From VFMC01 sp963791635 (lineage in GTDB: Bacteria; Actinomycetota; Acidimicrobiia; Acidimicrobiales; Ilumatobacteraceae): a stretch of DNA of 64,000 nucleotides. This document shows positions 1-8,195 of the stretch, in pieces. The position numbers and the translations under genes were made by a program. The notes beneath the pieces are model-generated. The model did no database searches. It worked only from the letters and a program-made list of their open reading frames with translations, and was not told where the DNA came from. The DNA lies in assembly GCA_963791635.1 (NCBI GenBank), contig CAWBTC010000017.1, forward strand, positions 558,001-622,000, read 5' to 3'. How positions within the stretch are numbered: the stretch's first letter is position 1; each line of letters starts with the position of its first letter.

Positions 1-1180
1 TCGCCTGGACGAACGCCAGCCGTTGGCTCGCACCACCGACGGCACCCAGCCAGGTGATCACGTGCACCTCGACGCCGTCGTCGCCGACGAGGCGGCGTTG
101 GTCGACGATCTCGACCTCGGTGGCCTGGGTGTTGATGAAGCCGGTCGCGGCGACGACGTAGGCGTCGAGGGCGAGCGGGCTCGCCAGATCCTCGAGGGCG
201 ACGTTGACGTTGTCCCGGAAGCCGCTGGAGCCGGTGCCGGTGAACCAGCCGGTGAACTCGTCGGACTGTTGGAACTCCCATGCAGGATCGACTGCAATGG
301 TCCAGCCGGCGGGATCGGAGAACAGCGTGGCGCCTCCTGGCACCGGTGGCGCCGGCAGCACTGACACCGTCGGGGCCGCGGTGTCTGCGGGAGCAGTCGG
401 TGCCACCGTCGGCGGGGCGGTGGGCAGTACGACCGGTGTGCTCGTGGGCGTTGGCTCGCTCGGCGGCGTCGGCTCGGGTGCGGCGGTGTCGTTGACATCG
501 GTGTCGGCGGGTGTCGTCGTTGCACCCGCGTCGGTCGCGTCGGTCGCGTCGGACGACTCGGTCGGGTTGTCGGACGACTCGTCGTCGCCCGAGCGGGTCA
601 CCCACAGCACCGCAGCGGCACCGAGGGCGACGGCGACGACCGCACCGAGCACTGCCGGCAGGCGCGAACGCGAGCGCTGCCGAACGTCGGGCGCGGCCGG
701 CACGAGCGGCGTTGACGGCAGTTGCTGAGTGGCGGCGACGCCGTCGCGCGCGCTCGGCGAGGCACCAGGAGCGCCACCGGAGGCAGGGGCGATCACCGTC
801 GGCGCGTCGGTGACGCCGACGGACGCACCTGCTGTGGTCGGCGCGGAATGGTCGGGGATCGAGTCGGGCGGTGCTGCCGCCGGCTCGGGTGGTGCGGGTC
901 GAGCCGGTGTTGTGGGAGCCGTGGGTGGGAGCGGCTGTGTCGGGGGCGCGGCCGGTGCAGCCGGTGTGACGGGTGCGATGGGTGCGACGGGTGCGATCGG
1001 CTGAGGCGGCACCCGGGTGGTCTTCGGGGCCCGGGGGTCGGGCAGGTACGGGCGGATCGGCGGTGGCGTCGACCCCGCGGAGGACCCCTCGGAGGACTCG
1101 GGTGGAGCGGCCGGTGGGGGACCGGCTGGAGGCTGCCACGCCGGCTGCTGGCCGGGAGACGGCGGTGGGAGGTCGGACAT
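1..1180 (-). CDS. Pro/Ala-rich single-pass membrane protein with extracellular domain (3' end outside window)
   Basis: This open frame runs off the left edge, so the C-terminus is missing; about 393 residues are visible. It starts at an ATG (1180) with MSDLPPPSPGQQ. The first ~165 residues are a Pro/Ala-rich, probably disordered cytoplasmic region. One hydrophobic segment follows (LPAVLGAVVAVALGAAAVLW, about residues 170-190). Next comes a long Thr/Pro/Asp-rich extracellular linker, and from about residue 290 a folded-looking domain beginning PGGATLFSDPAGWTIAVDP. That last part recalls secreted PsbP/LpqN-like domains of actinobacteria, but the resemblance is weak and I assign no function. Topology is N-in/C-out by inference. 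Frame choice rests on continuity and the coherent TM segment; other frames give Arg-rich nonsense. Confidence 0.7.
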   Translation of the reverse strand, partial: MSDLPPPSPGQQPAWQPPAGPPPAAPPESSEGSSAGSTPPPIRPYLPDPRAPKTTRVPPQPIAPVAPIAPVTPAAPAAPPTQPLPPTAPTTPARPAPPEPAAAPPDSIPDHSAPTTAGASVGVTDAPTVIAPASGGAPGASPSARDGVAATQQLPSTPLVPAAPDVRQRSRSRLPAVLGAVVAVALGAAAVLWVTRSGDDESSDNPTESSDATDATDAGATTTPADTDVNDTAAPEPTPPSEPTPTSTPVVLPTAPPTVAPTAPADTAAPTVSVLPAPPVPGGATLFSDPAGWTIAVDPAWEFQQSDEFTGWFTGTGSSGFRDNVNVALEDLASPLALDAYVVAATGFINTQATEVEIVDQRRLVGDDGVEVHVITWLGAVGGASQRLAFVQA

Positions 1181-1379
1181 GGTCGTCGAAAATACCCGTC
1201 GGTGTCGACGGATCGCGGGATGTCGGGCACGGAGCGTGACTCATGACCCGCTCGAACCGGCCCAGTCCCACCTGTGAGTGGTTACCAGAGATTGCCCACC
1301 CGTGACCAACGGATCCTTCGCCATAGTGAACGCTTCCCCCTCTGGCGGCTTCGGTCCGACTGCGTCGTGATAGCTGCGT

Positions 1380-1442
1380 AACCGGCGGTCTGGGGCAGCG
1401 CAGCGGGATGATCTGCGCTCGCCTCTACCTTGCGCCCGAGCG
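1380..1442. repeat. Dispersed repeat, copy A (~63 bp)
   Basis: This stretch matches 3884-3947 over about 63 positions with two mismatches and one single-base indel. Shared landmarks are AACCGGCGGTCT, GGGATGATCTGCGCTCGCCT and CTTGCGCCCGAGCG. The two copies are in the same orientation and bracket the IS110 remnant and the secreted repeat protein. Apart from this repeat, 1181-1513 shows no convincing gene; short open frames here have no recognisable product. Confidence 0.75.
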
Positions 1443-1513
1443 CCAGAGCGAATCCTCTTTGTGTCAAGTGGCAGCTTCGAGCCCGTTGTCGGGCGCGGCG
1501 AAGCAGGGCGTGG

Positions 1514-1960
1514 TCAGTGCTGGTTAGCGTGTCGCTCGGGTTCGGGAGTGACTGTTCCGAAGAGCCGGGTCATGTGAGGTGCGATGCCGGCCACGCTGGA
1601 TTCCAGTGACGTCCTCGCGTTGTCCTCCCGAGCCCACTGGTCGATGTGGCGGCGAGCTCGGCAGGTGTGGGTCAGTTGCGGGTGTCGGCGGTGACGTGTT
1701 GGTAGACGGCGTCGCTGATCTGTCGCTTGAGGGCGCGTAGTGCTTCTTTTGCGGGTCTTGCCTTCGGTTTGCTTGCGGAGGTAGTAGACGCGCCCGGGGG
1801 TGTCGTTGCCGACTTGGGTGACCGCGGCCATGTGGATCGCATGGTTCAACTGGCGATCACCCCGCGGGTTCAACCGGTGCCGCTTCTTCGGCCGCCGATC
1901 GGCGGCTGCGTCGTGGGTCGGACGGATCATGTCGGCGTGTCTAGTGGCAGCGGTCATCGG
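1514..1960 (-). pseudogene. IS110-family transposase, C-terminal remnant
   Basis: Read on the minus strand, this encodes the conserved C-terminal part of an IS110/IS116/IS902 transposase: HRLNPRGDRQLNHAIHMAA, then VYYLRKQTEGKTRK, then after a frame change EALRALKRQISDAVYQHVTA, and finally a tail like MTRLFGTVTPEPERHANQH that stops at 1514. One extra A in the run near 1747 breaks the frame after GKTRK, and a second shift returns to the first frame before the tail. The N-terminal RuvC-like DEDD domain is missing, so the gene is dead. The left (5') boundary near 1900-1960 is uncertain. No flanking terminal repeats are expected for this family and none were seen. Confidence 0.7.
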
Positions 1961-1979
1961 AGTCTGCTGAGCTTCTACG

Positions 1980-3830
1980 GTGAAGTTCGCCAAGTCCCTC
2001 ATCGCGATTGCGGGAGTCATGTCGATCGTCGGACCGCTCGCACCGGGCCGTCCGGTTGCTGCAGCCCCGCCGCGCGTGGAGTCAGAACTGTTCCAGCTCG
2101 ATCTGCCGGGTGATGTCGCGTTCCCCGCCGGCGACATCGAGCGGGCCATCGTCTCGGTGAACGACGGTCTGGTCGGCGTCACGGTGCTGCTGGTCGGCTG
2201 GGAGTCGCCGCTGGGACCGAACTGGGAATTCGGCCAGACGGGCCTCGTCGTCGAGTTCGACATCGATGGCGACGGCGTCTCGGACCGGGATCTGGCGATA
2301 GCAAACAACGCTGGCATCGTGAGCGCCGTGGTGCGGACGCCGGACTTGTCCGAGGTGTGTTCGTCTGTCGCGCGCTATCAGGAAACGGCGACGTTCCTCA
2401 GCGCCTACTTCCCGACGTCGTGTCTGCGCGCTGCGACGGGAACACCGCTGTCGTTCCGGTGGGCGGCGTCGATGTTCTACGAAGACGTTGTCAGCGGCCT
2501 GTCATCGATCGACTCGGCTCCGAACAGCGGCTGGGCCGGTCCCTCGCTCGAGACGATCACACCGACACCGCCGCCGATCCCGCCGCCGCCGCCGATCCCG
2601 ATTCCTGGGCCCGTTCCGGTTCCGGGTCCGTCAACGCGGCTCGGCCCGCCGATGGTGAGCCCGTCGTCGTGCGAGAGCGTGGGCGCCGGCGCCACGGGGG
2701 CGTCCGTCGACGGCTACACACCGGTCGACCCGTGGCGGCTGGTCGACTCGCGTCCGATCTCATCGACCGAGAACTGCTCGTTCGCATCGTTCGGCCGGCT
2801 CGCCGCCAACGGCGTGCTCGCCGTCAATGTCGGAGGGCGCGGGAACATCCCGTCGGGGGCGACCGGCGTCGCGCTCAACGTCACGGTGACTGAGGCGCTT
2901 GCACCGGGCTACCTCACGGTGTACTCGTGTGACCGGCCGCGGCCGACGGCGTCCAACCTGAACTACCGGCCTGGCGTCGAGGTGGCGAATGCCGTGTTCG
3001 CCGAGTTGAGTGCATCCGGCACGGTGTGCGTGTACGCCATGGCCGACACCCACGTGGTCATCGACGTCAATGGCTACTTCACTGCGCCGTCGGGCTTCCG
3101 GCCGTTGGCACCCGATCGAGCGCTGGACACACGTGGACCGGCCGGGACCGAGCTGGTACTCCCGGCCGGGACGATCACGTCCGTCCCGGTGGTCGGGCGT
3201 CCGGGAGTCGATCCATCGAGTGGCACCGTCGTGTTGAACGTCACCGTCGACGGCGCGACGGCGCGTGGCTTCGTGACGGCGTTTCCGTGCGGGGCCCAGC
3301 GTCCGAACGCGTCGAACCTGAACTTCAGCAGCGGCGTCGCCGTGGCGAACGCTGTCATTGCGAAGATCGGTGACGGCGGAGCGGTCTGCCTCTTCAACTC
3401 GGCGCCCGCTCACCTGGTGGTCGATGTGAACGGATCCTTCTCGTCGTCGTCCCGTTTCGCTGGCGCCGTGCCCGTCCGCCTCGCCGACTCACGCAACGGT
3501 GCAGCGACGGTCGACGGCATCTCCCAGGGTGGCGGCATCCACGCCGCAGGGTCGGTGCGAGCCGTGCAAGTGGCGGGTCGCGGTGGCGTTCCCTTGAGCG
3601 CCACCTCGGCACTGCTCAACATCACCGTCACAGAAAGCACAGGACGGGGGTTCGTCACCGTCTTCCCATGTGGCGGTGTCCGCCCGACGGCATCGACCTC
3701 GAACCCGCAACCTGGCACCGACGTCGCCAATGCCGTGTTCGCACGCCTCACCGCACACGGCGAGGTCTGCATCTATACGTCCGCCTCGACGCACGTCATC
3801 GTCGACCTCAACGGTTCGCTCTCCGTCTGA
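1980..3830 (+). CDS. Secreted surface protein with three ~130-residue repeat modules
   Basis: The 616-residue protein opens with a signal peptide (MKFAKSLIAIAGVMSIVGPL, cleavage probably after PVAAA). An N-terminal domain of ~170 residues contains an acidic FDIDGDGVSDRD segment that looks like a Ca-binding loop. A Pro-rich linker (about residues 192-220) follows. Then come three copies of a module with the order (V/L)DSR or DTR, GRGGVP, LNVTVTE, G(F/Y)(V/L)T, PCG-RP-ASNLN, VANAV, VC(V/I/L)Y, and a closing HVV(I/V)D(V/L)NG. The paired Cys in each module may form a disulfide. The same module occurs three times at the end of the secreted protein at 33891-36146. Function is unknown; a cell-surface or matrix role is inference. 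The gene lies between two copies of a 63-bp repeat. Confidence 0.85.
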   Translation: MKFAKSLIAIAGVMSIVGPLAPGRPVAAAPPRVESELFQLDLPGDVAFPAGDIERAIVSVNDGLVGVTVLLVGWESPLGPNWEFGQTGLVVEFDIDGDGVSDRDLAIANNAGIVSAVVRTPDLSEVCSSVARYQETATFLSAYFPTSCLRAATGTPLSFRWAASMFYEDVVSGLSSIDSAPNSGWAGPSLETITPTPPPIPPPPPIPIPGPVPVPGPSTRLGPPMVSPSSCESVGAGATGASVDGYTPVDPWRLVDSRPISSTENCSFASFGRLAANGVLAVNVGGRGNIPSGATGVALNVTVTEALAPGYLTVYSCDRPRPTASNLNYRPGVEVANAVFAELSASGTVCVYAMADTHVVIDVNGYFTAPSGFRPLAPDRALDTRGPAGTELVLPAGTITSVPVVGRPGVDPSSGTVVLNVTVDGATARGFVTAFPCGAQRPNASNLNFSSGVAVANAVIAKIGDGGAVCLFNSAPAHLVVDVNGSFSSSSRFAGAVPVRLADSRNGAATVDGISQGGGIHAAGSVRAVQVAGRGGVPLSATSALLNITVTESTGRGFVTVFPCGGVRPTASTSNPQPGTDVANAVFARLTAHGEVCIYTSASTHVIVDLNGSLSV

Positions 3831-3883
3831 ACGGTGGCTGCACTCACCGTCGTCGTGAGACGGGACAGCTCGACACCGTGCAG

Positions 3884-3947
3884 AACCGGCGGTCTAGGGC
3901 AGCGCAGACGGGATGATCTGCGCTCGCCTCTGCCTTGCGCCCGAGCG
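3884..3947. repeat. Dispersed repeat, copy B (~63 bp)
   Basis: Second copy of the repeat at 1380-1442, same orientation. The stretch 3831-4370 around it holds no gene I can support; the long open frames across it lack homology and Shine-Dalgarno sites. Confidence 0.75.
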
Positions 3948-4370
3948 GGCAATCGGCGCTCCTGACCGTGTTCGGCCAGACGTCGGGTGCGCTGCGTAGC
4001 GCTGGGCGCAACGGAGCGCACAACACATCCCTGTGACGCGCCGGATCTGCCGCTCGGCGCCATCTGGCCCACCATCTCTGGGAACGCCTAACGACGGCTG
4101 CGAAGCCCTCGTGCGAGCGCTGGCGCGTGGCATAGGTGCCTGTTGTCGCGGTCGCATCCGTGCGCGACCATCACGCTTGGCGGTCGAATGGCCATCAGCG
4201 GCGAGCCCCACGAGGCCAACTCTGGGGGCAGAATCGCATGTCTGCCGACACCTCCCGGGATCAGGCCGCTCCAAAACGACGGCACGCGGTGCGTCGGGGC
4301 AGACTGGCCGAGCGAGGCAAGCATCGCGTCCTGCCCCACGGACGTGCCGGCACCCGAAGGAGGCCTCGTC

Positions 4371-5477
4371 GTGGCCGCACATCACACGACTCGCACGAAA
4401 CGCATCCTCGTCTGCTCCACGCCGGTCGGACCGCTCGGCAGCGGTATCGGAGGTGGCGTCGAGCTCACCCTCCACGGCCTCGTCCTCGGCCTGTCGTCGC
4501 GCGGTCACCACGTCGACGTGGCGGCCCCGGCGGGATCGTTGCATGTCGGGGCGCGGGTGCATCAGATCCCTGGGAACCTCCAGGCGAGCAGTCAGACCCT
4601 GGGTCGCGACGCGCCGATCGAGATGCCGCCGTCGCCGGTGCTCGGAGCGATGTGGGACTGGGTGCGTGAGCACCAGGAGCACTTCGACGTGGTGCTCAAC
4701 CTTGCCTACGACTGGTTGCCCTACTTCCTGACGCCGTTCCTCGACGTACCGGTGGCGCACCTGGTGTCGATGGGGTCGGTCAACGACGCGATGGATTCGG
4801 TCCTGGCCGAACTCCTGGCACTCCGCCCGGGGATCGCTGCCGTGCACAGCCGAGCCCAGGCGGCGACGTTTCCCGCGATCGCCGATCAACTGCGGGTGGT
4901 CGGCAACGGCATCGCCGTGGAGCGCTACGACGTCCATCTCAGTGCGGACGAGCCGGCGTCTCTCGGCTTCATCGGTCGGATCTCTCCCGAGAAGGGAATC
5001 GAGGATGTGTTCGCCATCTCCCAGGCCACGGGGATGCCCGTCAAGGCGTGGGGACTGATGCAGGACGAGTCGTGTTGGCACGAGGCCTCCGCTCGGCATC
5101 CCGGCGCGCAGGTCAGCTACGAGGGCTTCCTCGCCACCGACGACCTGCAGGCCGCGGTCGGTGGATGTACCGGGTTGCTGATGACCCCGAAGTGGGTGGA
5201 GGCGTTCGGCAACGTCGCGATCGAGGCGATGGCGTGCGGGGTGCCGGTGATCGCGTATCGCCGTGGCGGGCCGAGCGAGATCGTGGTCGACGGGGAGACG
5301 GGCTTCCTCGTGGATGCCGACGACGTCGATGGAGCGATCCTTGCGGTGGGTCGTCTTGGGGAGATCGATCGGGTCATGTGCCGCCAGCGTGTGGAGGAGC
5401 GGTTCTCCACCGACGCATTCGCCGAGCGGGTGGACGCTTGGCTCGACGACCTCATTCGGCTCCGCGCGCACGTCTGA
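4371..5477 (+). CDS. GT4-type glycosyltransferase (GT-B fold)
   Basis: A retaining GT-B glycosyltransferase that should transfer a sugar from an activated donor; the acceptor is not predictable. The N-terminal domain has the Gly-rich loop GPLGSGIGGGVELTL of donor/acceptor sites. The C-terminal domain starts at GFIGRISPEKGIED (about residue 198) and carries the GT4 signature EAFGNVAIEAMACGVPV with its E-x7-E motif (about residue 276), followed by GGPSEIVVDGETGFLV. The GTG start at 4371 is chosen because GAAGGAGG-like SD (CGAAGGAGG) lies about 7 nt upstream; the frame is open further upstream but without homology. The length of 368 aa is normal. It stands alone, before the ribosomal operon. Confidence 0.85.
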   Translation: MAAHHTTRTKRILVCSTPVGPLGSGIGGGVELTLHGLVLGLSSRGHHVDVAAPAGSLHVGARVHQIPGNLQASSQTLGRDAPIEMPPSPVLGAMWDWVREHQEHFDVVLNLAYDWLPYFLTPFLDVPVAHLVSMGSVNDAMDSVLAELLALRPGIAAVHSRAQAATFPAIADQLRVVGNGIAVERYDVHLSADEPASLGFIGRISPEKGIEDVFAISQATGMPVKAWGLMQDESCWHEASARHPGAQVSYEGFLATDDLQAAVGGCTGLLMTPKWVEAFGNVAIEAMACGVPVIAYRRGGPSEIVVDGETGFLVDADDVDGAILAVGRLGEIDRVMCRQRVEERFSTDAFAERVDAWLDDLIRLRAHV

Positions 5478-5533
5478 CGAGGGCCGTCGCGCCCCTGGCG
5501 GGGGGACGTGCAGGAAATTCGCAGTCGGGTCGT

Positions 5534-5563
5534 TTGCCGCTTTGGCCGCGACGCCCGTATCAT
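5534..5563 (+). promoter_or_regulatory. Probable promoter of rplM-rpsI
   Basis: TTGCCG (5534-5539) and TATCAT (5558-5563) are separated by 18 bp, a good housekeeping-sigma pattern. This leaves a leader of about 50 nt before the rplM ATG at 5619. Confidence 0.5.
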
Positions 5564-5618
5564 TTCACGGTTCCCCGGCGACCTGCGCCTGGCGGAGACT
5601 GCTGTCGAAGGATTCGAG

Positions 5619-6065
5619 ATGCGTACGTACAGCCCGAAAGCAAGTGAGATCGAACGCGCCTGGCACGTGATCGACGCCGAGGGCCTGGTCCTCGGCCGTC
5701 TCTGCACCGAGGTCGCTCGTGTGCTCCGTGGCAAGCACAAGCCGATGTTCGCCCCGCACTTGGATACCGGCGACCACGTGGTCATCGTCAACGCCGACAA
5801 GGTCGTGCTGACGAAGGGCAAGTCGGCCAAGGAAATGGTCTACCGCTACTCCGGCTATCCCGGTGGTCTGAAGAGCGAGACGTACCAACACCTCCTCGAC
5901 CGCAAGCCGGCCGACGCAATCAAGCTCAGTGTGCGCGGCATGCTGCCCCACGGCCCGCTCGGCCGGCAGCAGATCAAGAAGCTCAAGGTGTACGCCGGTC
6001 CCGAGCACCCGCACGCCGCACAGAACCCCGTCGTCCTCGAAGTTGCAGCGGCCAAGGCCCGCTGA
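5619..6065 (+). CDS. rplM: 50S ribosomal protein L13
   Basis: Ribosomal protein L13 of the large subunit, 148 aa, the usual length. It begins MRTYSPKASEIERAWHVIDA and has the family landmarks LGRLCTEVARVLRGKHKP, YSGYPGG, and AVRGMLP-like SVRGMLPHGPLGRQ. The ATG at 5619 is used; the frame is open upstream to 5508, but those residues are not L13. It is followed 26 nt later by rpsI, the classic L13-S9 pair, and then by glmM, glmS and acpS as in many actinobacteria. Confidence 0.98.
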   Translation: MRTYSPKASEIERAWHVIDAEGLVLGRLCTEVARVLRGKHKPMFAPHLDTGDHVVIVNADKVVLTKGKSAKEMVYRYSGYPGGLKSETYQHLLDRKPADAIKLSVRGMLPHGPLGRQQIKKLKVYAGPEHPHAAQNPVVLEVAAAKAR

Positions 6066-6091
6066 CCCAGCCGGAAAGCGTCATCACCACC

Positions 6092-6487
6092 ATGGCCACC
6101 AAGCCCCTCACCCAGACCACAGGCCGTCGCAAGGAGGCCGTTGCGCGTGCCCGTCTGCGGCCCGGCACCGGCATCCACACCATGAACGGCCGTCCGTTCA
6201 TGGACTACTTCCCGACGGCTGTGCAGCGCATGATCGTCACCGAGGCGCTGCGGGTCACCAACACCGAGGAGAGCTACGACGTCGACGCCACCATCCACGG
6301 TGGCGGCGTCAGCGGGCAGGCCGGCGCGATGCGCATGGCGATCGCACGTGCGCTGGTCGAGCTCGACCCCGAGTCGCGCCCTGCGCTCAAGAAGGCCGGC
6401 CTCCTCACGCGTGATCCGCGTAAGAAGGAGAGCAAGAAGTACGGCCTCGTCAAGGCCCGCAAGGCCAAGCAGTACACCAAGCGCTGA
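6092..6487 (+). CDS. rpsI: 30S ribosomal protein S9
   Basis: Small-subunit protein S9, 131 aa. Diagnostic features are TTGRRKEAVARARLRPG at the N-terminus, GGGVSGQAGAMRMAIARAL in the middle and the invariant basic tail ending KARKAKQYTKR, which reaches the P-site tRNA in known ribosome structures. Cotranscribed with rplM by spacing. Confidence 0.98.
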   Translation: MATKPLTQTTGRRKEAVARARLRPGTGIHTMNGRPFMDYFPTAVQRMIVTEALRVTNTEESYDVDATIHGGGVSGQAGAMRMAIARALVELDPESRPALKKAGLLTRDPRKKESKKYGLVKARKAKQYTKR

Positions 6488-6529
6488 TCCAGCGTTTCGG
6501 CTGATTGCTGGATCTGCCCGGAGGCACTG

Positions 6530-7918
6530 GTGCTGCGCTTCGGAACCGATGGTGTGCGCGCTCGCGCGCTGACCGAACTCACCACTGACCACGTGTTCCG
6601 GCTGGGCAGTGCCGCTGTTGCGGTGCTGGGGACGGGGAGGTGGCTGATCGGCCGCGACACCCGAGAGTCGGGCCCCGAGCTGCAGGAGGCCTTCGCGGCC
6701 GGGCTCGTCGCCGGAGGTGCGCAGCCTGTGTTCGTCGGTGTCGTCCCCACGCCGGCCCTCGCCCACCTCTCGGCATCGCGACAACTCCCCGCTGCGATGA
6801 TCACGGCGTCGCACAACCCATGGCACGACAACGGGATCAAGATCTTCGCCGCCGGAGGGTTGAAGCTCTCCGACGATGTCGAGCGAGCCATCGAGCGAGC
6901 CATCGAAGGCGCCATCGAAGGTCAGGCCGACGGTGAGGCCGGTGGTGAGGTCGAGCGAGCCGGTGCTGGACGAGAGACGCACGCGGTGTCGGCGGTGTCG
7001 GCGGTGTCGGCGCCCGCCTCGACGGAGCTCGGACACGCCGACTACGAGGCGTACCTGCTGAGCCTGTTCCCCGCCGGTGTGCTGTCCGGAACCAAGCTGG
7101 TGCTCGACTGCGCAAATGGGGCGATGAGCGTCGTTGCTCCCGACCTTGCCCGGGCGCTCGGAGCGGACGTGGTCGTGCTGCACGCCCGGCCCGACGGCCG
7201 CAACATCAACGATCACTGCGGCGCCACGGCTCCCGCGTCCCTCGCGGATGCGGTCGTGGCAGAAGGGGCGCAGCTCGGACTCGCCTTCGACGGCGACGGC
7301 GACCGCGTGATCGCCGTCGACCACCTCGGCAACGTCGTCGACGGCGACCGGTTGATCGCACTGGCCGCCCTGCAGTTGCGCGAGGAGGGCCATCTCGTCG
7401 ACGACACCGTCGTCGTGACCGTGATGACCAACCTCGGGTTTCGCAGGGCGATGGAGCACCTCGGTATCCACGTCGTGGAGACAGCGGTCGGTGACCGCTA
7501 CGTGCTGGAGGCACTCGATGCGGGTGGCTACGCCGTCGGAGGCGAGCAGAGCGGCCACATCATCTACCGGCGCCTGGCCACCACCGGCGACGGTCTGCTC
7601 GCGGGATTGCGCCTCGCCGAGCACCTGGTGCAGCGTGGGCGGACACTCGCCGAGCTGGCGGGCACGGTCATGGCCAGCTACCCGCAGGTGCTCGTCAATG
7701 TGCGCGTGGCCGAACGGCACCCGCACGTGGCCGACGAGCTCGCGATCGAGATCGCCGAGGCCGAGGCAGGTCTGGCCGGTGAGGGACGCATCCTCGTGCG
7801 GGCGAGCGGCACCGAGCCGTTGGTGCGGGTGATGGTCGAAGCCGCCACCACCGAGCTCGCGCGACGTACCGCCGACGACCTCGCGGCGGTCGTGCGCCGT
7901 CGCTTCGCAGGCGCCTGA
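6530..7918 (+). CDS. glmM: Phosphoglucosamine mutase
   Basis: GlmM interconverts glucosamine-6-P and glucosamine-1-P for UDP-GlcNAc and peptidoglycan. All four hexosemutase motifs are visible: the phosphoserine loop ITASHNP (Ser94), the Mg loop DGDGDR (about 254-259), the sugar loop GEQSGH and the phosphate loop RASGTEP. The GTG start at 6530 follows GGAGG. A low-complexity insertion (about residues 122-165: AIERAIEGAIEG, then SAVSAVSAPAS) sits just after the catalytic loop and is not typical of the family; its DNA is made of short tandem repeats. The downstream gene is an enlarged GlmS, so the pair covers two consecutive steps. Confidence 0.95.
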   Translation: MLRFGTDGVRARALTELTTDHVFRLGSAAVAVLGTGRWLIGRDTRESGPELQEAFAAGLVAGGAQPVFVGVVPTPALAHLSASRQLPAAMITASHNPWHDNGIKIFAAGGLKLSDDVERAIERAIEGAIEGQADGEAGGEVERAGAGRETHAVSAVSAVSAPASTELGHADYEAYLLSLFPAGVLSGTKLVLDCANGAMSVVAPDLARALGADVVVLHARPDGRNINDHCGATAPASLADAVVAEGAQLGLAFDGDGDRVIAVDHLGNVVDGDRLIALAALQLREEGHLVDDTVVVTVMTNLGFRRAMEHLGIHVVETAVGDRYVLEALDAGGYAVGGEQSGHIIYRRLATTGDGLLAGLRLAEHLVQRGRTLAELAGTVMASYPQVLVNVRVAERHPHVADELAIEIAEAEAGLAGEGRILVRASGTEPLVRVMVEAATTELARRTADDLAAVVRRRFAGA

Positions 7919-7923
7919 GCGTC

Positions 7924-7966
7924 ACGGTCCAGGTCGTCGCCAGGTCGTCGCCAGCTCGTCGCCAGG
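7924..7966. repeat. Short tandem repeat after glmM
   Basis: Three to four near-identical units of about 12-14 bp containing TCGTCGCCAG follow the glmM stop. The rest of the 277-bp gap to glmS holds only the glmS promoter. Confidence 0.5.
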
Positions 7967-8180
7967 CCGGCCCCACTGGTCGTTGCCGGCGCTGTGGTGG
8001 TCAGCGGAGTGCCACGCCGTGCGCGAACGCGGCGAGCGCTCGCAATGGTCGCCGTCCGGCGCGCCGAGGCACATGGATCGGACACGGCGGCGGCACACGT
8101 TCAGCGGAACGTGGCCGTCTTGCGAGAACCTTGCCAGACGCCATACGAAGATGTGACGGGACAGGCACGGAGCGTGTCGG

Positions 8181-8186
8181 TACCCT
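8181..8186 (+). promoter_or_regulatory. -10 box of a probable leaderless glmS transcript
   Basis: TACCCT ends 9 nt before the ATG of the GlmS-like gene and there is no SD, so transcription should start at or next to the A of ATG. Confidence 0.5.
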
Positions 8187-8195
8187 GTCGTTCTT

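Noticed and set aside
1282..1467. 61-aa minus-strand frame sharing LGRK-EASADHP with a frame at 3844-4026
   Set aside because: The shared peptide comes from the 63-bp repeat, not from a conserved gene; no start context or family support.
4298..4345. tRNA-like segment (GGGGCAGACT ... CCTGCCCC)
   Set aside because: Only an acceptor-like pairing is seen; no T-loop GTTCAA or anticodon arm.
4033..4370. N-terminal extension of the glycosyltransferase from ATG 4143
   Set aside because: No homology upstream of residue 77, while GTG 4371 has a good SD.
3894..5471. 525-aa minus-strand open frame over the glycosyltransferase
   Set aside because: The plus-strand GT4 motifs are clear; the opposite frame has none.
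5855..7726. 623-aa minus-strand open frame over rplM, rpsI and glmM
   Set aside because: Antisense to three certain genes.
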